Part shown: in pieces, positions 7,303 to 11,278 of the stretch
How positions within the stretch are numbered: position 1 is the first letter of the stretch
Layout: every line of letters starts with the position of its first letter
Assembly (NCBI GenBank): GCA_902795785.1
Contig: CADBMK010000026.1
Coordinates: forward strand, 1 to 11,278
Source: an uncultured Bacteroidia bacterium
GTDB taxonomy: Bacteria; Bacteroidota; Bacteroidia; Bacteroidales; UBA932
Length of the DNA stretch: 11,278 nt
Direction: 5' to 3'
Notes under the pieces: generated by a model
Database searches by the model: none
What the model saw: the letters and a program-made list of their open reading frames with translations, nothing else
Told to the model about the DNA's origin: nothing
Program-made: the position numbers and the translations under genes

Positions 7303-8009
7303 AGCGTATCAATTATGTGGATAAATTCTTTCATTCCTTCCGTGGCTGTAGCCCTTATATGATGGATATTGCCGCCACGGATGGGTATATCCTTAGGATC
7401 AATCACATAGACCGGAGTGTCTGCCCTGGCATACCGGTAAAGGCCGGCTGCAGGATAAACCTGGAGCGAGGTTCCGACAATCAGGAGGACATCACATTCA
7501 GAGATGACGTCAATAGCCCTGTCTATCATCGGCACGGCTTCCCCGAAAAAGACTATATGCGGCCTCAACTGGGAGCCGTTAGGAGCCTTGTCGCCAAGGT
7601 TAACCTCTTCATAGCGCACGTCAATCACCTCTTTCTCGGAGAACGTATCGTCATACACACCGGTTTCCGGACGGACTTTGGTAAGTTCTCCGTGAAGATG
7701 CACTACGCGGGTACTTCCCGCCCTTTCGTGCAGGTTATCCACGTTCTGAGTGATTACCGTTACAATGTTTCCCTCCTCAAGTGCGGCGATGTCCCTGTGG
7801 GCGGAGTTCGGCTTGGCAAGGGCGAGTTCCTTCCTTCTCATATTATAGAACCCAAGGACCAGTTCCCTGTTCCTGTAATATCCGTCGATGGAGGCCACCT
7901 CCATAGGATCGTATTTTGCCCAGAGACCATCGTTGTCCCTGAATGTGCCAAGGCCGCTTTCCGCGCTTACACCGGCACCGGTAAGGACGGCTATTTTCTT
8001 TTTACTCAT
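7299..8009 (-). CDS. Sirtuin (CobB-like, class III) NAD-dependent protein deacylase
   Basis: A 236-residue Sir2 protein without a signal peptide, so cytoplasmic. Visible motifs are the NAD-binding GAGVSAESG (11-19) and GTFRDNDGLW (21-30), TQNVDNLH (87-94), the catalytic His106 in HLHGEL, GTSLQVYPAAGL (179-190) and VIDP near 202. Tyr55 and Arg58 in FYNMRRKE form the Y-x2-R pair that in class III sirtuins (SIRT5, CobB) favours succinyl or other acidic acyl groups. The small module between residues 107 and 150 has no cysteines; the only Cys in the protein is Cys172. The usual four-cysteine zinc site is therefore missing, although the catalytic core looks intact. Such proteins deacylate lysines, for example on acyl-CoA synthetases, using NAD+. 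It overlaps the GH3 gene and the GH78 gene by ATGA each. Confidence 0.93.
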   Translation of the reverse strand: MSKKKIAVLTGAGVSAESGLGTFRDNDGLWAKYDPMEVASIDGYYRNRELVLGFYNMRRKELALAKPNSAHRDIAALEEGNIVTVITQNVDNLHERAGSTRVVHLHGELTKVRPETGVYDDTFSEKEVIDVRYEEVNLGDKAPNGSQLRPHIVFFGEAVPMIDRAIDVISECDVLLIVGTSLQVYPAAGLYRYARADTPVYVIDPKDIPIRGGNIHHIRATATEGMKEFIHIIDTL

Positions 8010-10021
8010 ATTTTTCCGTTAAGCTTTATGTCGGCGGATGATGAGCCAACGCCTATTTCAAACACCCCGTTGACCGGAATCCAGGAGTGTGCCGCTGTTG
8101 AATAATCCTTAAATGCGTCAGCATCCAGGGTAACCACCACATCCGAAGATTTGCCAGGTGCAAGAGAAATCTTGTCAAAGCCCTTGAGGACTCCGTTTAC
8201 ATATACCTGAGCAACCTCCTTGGCTGCAACCCTGCCGGTATTCTTAATGGTAAAGCATACATCTACGCTTCCGTCGTCCTTCCTAAGGAGCTTAAGGTCA
8301 GAGTACGCGAAGGTTGTGTAAGAGAGGCCGTATCCGAAAGGATACATAGGGTTTTTCCCGAAATGGCTGACTCCCCTGTATCCTAGATAGACGCCCTCGC
8401 CGTAAACCGTAACCGGAGTTGAATCCCTGTTCTTGGATCTCTGCCTTATTGCAGGTATGGTCTTCTGGTAATACTCATATGCAGGATTCTTCTCAAGCGA
8501 GCCCCAGAACGTAAACGGAAGACGTCCTGAAGGAGCCACCCTGCCGCTTACGATGTCAGCAAGGGCGTGTCCGCCTTCCTGGCCGCCATACCAGGCAAAG
8601 ATGATTGCCGAGACGCTGTCCTTCCATCCGTTAATATCCACTTCTCCGCCGGAATTAACAATAACTATGGTATTGGCGTTAGCCTCCGCTGCAGTACGTA
8701 TCATATGATCCTGGCCGTCAGGGAGGGCATAGGTCCTGTCTGCTCCCTCCTTCTCGGTTTTATTGTCAAATCCCGCGCAGACGATAACCGCGGCAGCCTT
8801 CCTGAGGGCCTCTTCATCAAGGTCCCCTGTCATGAGCCTTACCTTATAGCCCTTTCCGAGATTCTTCATTGCCTGATAGAAAGTCACGTTCCTTTCTTCA
8901 AAAGGAGACATGGCTCCGCTTCCTCCTCCGAAGGCCACGCAGTCGGCGTTAGGTCCCAGGATGATTATTTCCTTCTTTGAAGGCTTTATAGGGAGGGCGC
9001 CCTCGTTCTTCAGAAGCACCGGACCCTCAACGGCAGCATCGTAAGCAAGCTTGCGTGAAAGGTCATAATCCTCAGGGATGGACGCATCCTTGACAGGTGC
9101 ATCCAGAAAGCCGTAATGGCTGAAACCTGAAAGGATATGGATACACTTCTGATCAATGTCATCCTCCGAGATCACTCCATTGTCCAGGAGAGGCTTTACA
9201 AGGGAAATGTTTGTGGTATAGTCCTTAGGCATTTCAAGATCAAGCCCTCCCTTGATTACTCCGAGGGTCGTATAGGTGGAAGACCAGTCGGACATCACTA
9301 TTCCGTCGAAGCCCCAGCCGCGAAGCATTCCGATGAGCTCCGCATTCTCTGCGGCATGGACGCCGTTGACCGGATTGTAGCTTGTCATTACGCAGGCCAC
9401 ATCTGCCTTCTCCACCGCCTTGCGGAAAGTCGGGAGATAGATGACGTTCATAGTCTTCTCGTCAGCCACCGAATTGGTGCCGTGACGGTCGTATTCCTGA
9501 TTGTTCAGGGCAAAATGCTTGATAGTGGCCATGATGCCCCGGCTCTGGATTCCCTTGATATACTCGCAGGCCTGTTCAGACGCAAGGTAAGGGTCTTCAC
9601 CGTAATACTCAAAATTGCGGCCGCAGAGGGCGGACCTGTAGATATTCACTCCCGGGCAGAGCATTATTCCAACGCCCCTGGCTTTGGCATCATAGCCGAT
9701 ACCGGTTCCTACTCCGGCTGCAACCTCACGGTTCCAGGAAGAAGCCAGGGATATTCCACAAGGATAATACGTGCTGTGGGTATCGTTCCTGACGCCCTGC
9801 GGACCATCAGCCATCCTGACCGAAGGAATGCCGAGCCTTTCAATGGCCGCAGTGTGGAATCCGTCAACGGAGCCGCTTATCAGGGCCACTTTTTCTTCGA
9901 GTGTCATACGTTTCACAAGGGCCTGTGCCCTTTTTACATCAGAGTCGGTGGGTTTTGCAAATGACGTAACCGATACCGCAAGTACGGACGCCAAAAAGAA
10001 GAATCTTTTGAACATGGTCAT
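8006..10021 (-). CDS. Secreted GH3 glycoside hydrolase (beta-glucosidase type)
   Basis: A 671-residue family 3 glycoside hydrolase. A signal peptide ends near Ala22 (Ser-Phe-Ala). The (beta/alpha)8 domain spans about 30-305, with DGPQGVR (72-78), GRNFEYYGEDPYL (134-146), the KH motif Lys168-His169 and the nucleophile Asp245 in VMSDWSS. The alpha/beta sandwich domain spans about 330-510, with LLKNEGALP (336-344) and EKEGADR (423-429), where Glu423 or Glu425 may be the acid/base. A fibronectin-like domain follows (about 580-665). No PA14 insert is seen. This layout fits beta-glucosidases, though xylosidases and others share it, so the sugar is uncertain. ATGs at 10021 and 10015 are both possible; the second gives the more standard signal peptide. 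The gene is first after the pckA terminator and overlaps the sirtuin gene (ATGA, 8006-8009). Confidence 0.93.
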   Translation of the reverse strand: MTMFKRFFFLASVLAVSVTSFAKPTDSDVKRAQALVKRMTLEEKVALISGSVDGFHTAAIERLGIPSVRMADGPQGVRNDTHSTYYPCGISLASSWNREVAAGVGTGIGYDAKARGVGIMLCPGVNIYRSALCGRNFEYYGEDPYLASEQACEYIKGIQSRGIMATIKHFALNNQEYDRHGTNSVADEKTMNVIYLPTFRKAVEKADVACVMTSYNPVNGVHAAENAELIGMLRGWGFDGIVMSDWSSTYTTLGVIKGGLDLEMPKDYTTNISLVKPLLDNGVISEDDIDQKCIHILSGFSHYGFLDAPVKDASIPEDYDLSRKLAYDAAVEGPVLLKNEGALPIKPSKKEIIILGPNADCVAFGGGSGAMSPFEERNVTFYQAMKNLGKGYKVRLMTGDLDEEALRKAAAVIVCAGFDNKTEKEGADRTYALPDGQDHMIRTAAEANANTIVIVNSGGEVDINGWKDSVSAIIFAWYGGQEGGHALADIVSGRVAPSGRLPFTFWGSLEKNPAYEYYQKTIPAIRQRSKNRDSTPVTVYGEGVYLGYRGVSHFGKNPMYPFGYGLSYTTFAYSDLKLLRKDDGSVDVCFTIKNTGRVAAKEVAQVYVNGVLKGFDKISLAPGKSSDVVVTLDADAFKDYSTAAHSWIPVNGVFEIGVGSSSADIKLNGKI

Positions 10022-10027
10022 TGATTA

Positions 10028-10044
10028 TTAGTGTATGACACTAA
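10028..10044. promoter_or_regulatory. Operator-like 17-bp palindrome upstream of the GH3 gene
   Basis: The sequence TTAGTGT-ATG-ACACTAA has perfect 7-base arms around a 3-base spacer. It lies 7 bases before the GH3 ATG at 10021 and downstream of the pckA terminator, inside the only region that could hold the promoter of the glycosidase unit. On the minus strand a TTTG at 10053-10050 and a poor -7-like TAATAATC at 10030-10023 are 19 bases apart, which would place the palindrome between and over them. A repressor or activator dimer site is a reasonable inference; a small RNA hairpin over the start region is the alternative. No regulator gene is in the window. Confidence 0.45.
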
Positions 10045-10050
10045 AATAAC

Positions 10051-10084
10051 AAAAAAAATCCGCCCGGAAAACTCCGGACGGATT
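10051..10084 (-). terminator. Intrinsic terminator of pckA
   Basis: Read on the minus strand, the arms AATCCGTCCGGA and TCCGGGCGGATT form a 12-bp stem with a single G-U pair and a GTTT loop, directly followed by a run of T. It starts 22 bases after the pckA stop. There is no T-run on the other side, so it acts in the pckA direction only. It separates pckA from the glycosidase unit. Confidence 0.92.
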
Positions 10085-10106
10085 AATATGGATTCAAGTC
10101 AGAAGA

Positions 10107-11278
10107 CTAGAGCTGAGGACCAGCTGCTACGAGAGCCTTACCAGCCTCGTTGCCTTCGTACTTCTTGAAGTTCTTGATGAATCTTGCAGCAAGATCCTTA
10201 GCCTTCTCTTCCCACTGTGAAGCCTGTGCGTAGGTGTCACGTGGATCGAGGATCTCAGTTGCAACGCCTGGGAGGACTGTAGGAACTGTGAAGTTGAAGT
10301 AAGGGATCTGCTTTGTAGGAGCCTTGTCGATAGAACCGTCGAGGATTGCGTCGATGATTCCACGGGTATCACGGATAGAGATACGCTTTCCGGTTCCGTT
10401 CCATCCTGTATTTACGAGGTATGCCTTAGCACCGCTCTTCTGCATCTTCTTAACGAGCTCCTCAGCGTACTTTGTAGGGTGAAGCTCGAGGAATGCCTGT
10501 CCGAAGCAAGCTGAGAATGTAGGAGTAGGCTCGGTAATTCCGCGCTCTGTACCTGCAAGCTTAGCTGTGAAACCTGAGAGGAAGTAGTACTTTGTCTGCT
10601 CAGGAGTAAGGATAGATACTGGAGGAAGTACTCCGAATGCATCAGCTGAGAGGAAGATAACCTGCTTTGCAGCCGGACCCTGTGAGTAAGGACGAACGAT
10701 CTTGTTGATGTGATAGATAGGATAAGATACACGGGTGTTCTCGGTAACCTTCTTATCAGCGAAATCGATCTTGCCTTCAGCGTCAACGGTTACGTTCTCG
10801 AGGAGGGCGTCACGACGGATAGCGCCGTAGATGTCCGGCTCAGACTCCTTGTCAAGGTTGATAACTTTGGCATAGCAGCCACCCTCGAAGTTGAATACGC
10901 CGTTGTCGTCCCATCCGTGCTCGTCGTCACCGATAAGGCGACGCTTAGGATCGGTAGAGAGGGTAGTCTTACCTGTACCAGAGAGACCGAAGAAAATAGC
11001 GGTGTTCTCACCGTTCATGTCGCAGTTTGCAGAGCAGTGCATAGAAGCGATACCCTGGAGTGGGAGGTAGTAGTTCATCATAGAGAACATACCCTTCTTC
11101 ATCTCACCGCCGTACCATGTATTGATGATAACCTGCTCACGTGTAGTGGTGTTGAATGCAACACAGGTCTCGCTATTCAGACCCAGTTCCTTATAGTTCT
11201 CTACCTTTGCCTTAGAAGCATTGTAGATTACGAAGTTCGGCTCAAAGTTCTCCAGTTCCTCTGCTGTAGGAAGGATGA
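10107..11278 (-). CDS. pckA: ATP-dependent phosphoenolpyruvate carboxykinase, C-terminal part
   Basis: The reading frame stays open to the right edge, giving 389 residues; about the first 150 of a normal protein of roughly 540 are missing. An internal Met at 11102 is not the start, because the frame upstream reads NTWYGGEMKKGMFSMMNYY across it, a core family sequence with the Tyr and Lys residues that bind substrate and metal. Also present are SMHCSAN with the metal-ligand His, the kinase-1 loop GLSGTGKTTLS (near 10988-10962), the kinase-2 motif LIGDDEHGWDD (near 10937-10905), FNFEGGCYAK and ENTRVSYPIYH with the substrate Arg. The enzyme interconverts oxaloacetate plus ATP with phosphoenolpyruvate, CO2 and ADP in the cytoplasm. 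In fermenting Bacteroidota it typically runs towards oxaloacetate to feed succinate production. Codon use looks more biased than in neighbouring genes, as expected for high expression. It has its own terminator. Confidence 0.97.
   Translation of the reverse strand, partial: ILPTAEELENFEPNFVIYNASKAKVENYKELGLNSETCVAFNTTTREQVIINTWYGGEMKKGMFSMMNYYLPLQGIASMHCSANCDMNGENTAIFFGLSGTGKTTLSTDPKRRLIGDDEHGWDDNGVFNFEGGCYAKVINLDKESEPDIYGAIRRDALLENVTVDAEGKIDFADKKVTENTRVSYPIYHINKIVRPYSQGPAAKQVIFLSADAFGVLPPVSILTPEQTKYYFLSGFTAKLAGTERGITEPTPTFSACFGQAFLELHPTKYAEELVKKMQKSGAKAYLVNTGWNGTGKRISIRDTRGIIDAILDGSIDKAPTKQIPYFNFTVPTVLPGVATEILDPRDTYAQASQWEEKAKDLAARFIKNFKKYEGNEAGKALVAAGPQL

Noticed and set aside
7317..8105. 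Long plus-strand open frame of 262 codons opposite the sirtuin gene
   Set aside because: It lies antisense to a fully supported gene and its translation shows no recognisable motif; such mirror frames are common opposite codon-biased genes.
9137..9964. Plus-strand open frame of 275 codons opposite the GH3 gene
   Set aside because: The minus-strand frame carries the complete GH3 signature, and the plus-strand translation resembles no family.
11100..11102. Met at 11102 as the start of pckA
   Set aside because: The frame continues upstream to the window edge through conserved PckA sequence, so this Met is internal.

Overview
The window looks like chromosomal DNA from a gut- or rumen-type member of the Bacteroidales. 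The grounds are the gene families present (a GT2-DUF2062 fusion, secreted GH3 and GH78 glycosidases, LemA followed by a DUF2207-type protein), the near absence of Shine-Dalgarno sites, and a TAnnTTTG-type promoter element. TGA serves as a stop codon at several gene junctions, so the code is the standard bacterial one. The assignment is by family recognition, not by phylogeny.

All ten genes lie on the minus strand, so transcription runs from high to low coordinates. At the right edge is the C-terminal two thirds of ATP-dependent phosphoenolpyruvate carboxykinase (pckA), closed by a strong intrinsic terminator at 10051-10084. A new unit then begins with a secreted GH3 glycosidase, a cytoplasmic sirtuin deacylase and a secreted GH78 alpha-L-rhamnosidase. 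These three are joined by two ATGA overlaps (8006-8009 and 7299-7302). A 17-bp palindrome lies just upstream of the GH3 start.

After a 28-29 base gap comes a second tightly packed block: the tRNA methylthiotransferase MtaB, a PhnP-like metallo-beta-lactamase-fold hydrolase, a membrane-anchored CE4 polysaccharide deacetylase, and a GT2 glycosyltransferase fused to a DUF2062 membrane domain. The junctions are TAAATG, ATGA and TAATG. A 47-base AT-rich gap carrying a good -7 element separates this block from lemA, which overlaps by one base (TAATG) the start of a DUF2207-type membrane protein cut off by the left edge.

Functionally, GH3 plus GH78 fits stepwise removal of rhamnose and glucose from plant rhamnoglucosides, or trimming of rhamnose-containing cell-wall side chains, in the periplasm. 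The CE4 and GT2-DUF2062 pair fits modification of a lipid-linked or envelope glycan. I find no RNA genes, mobile elements, CRISPR arrays or gene-free stretches above 100 bases. The most notable points are the sirtuin embedded between two glycosidases, its lack of zinc-binding cysteines, and the GH3 operator-like palindrome. I do not see clear proof of a wholly new system.
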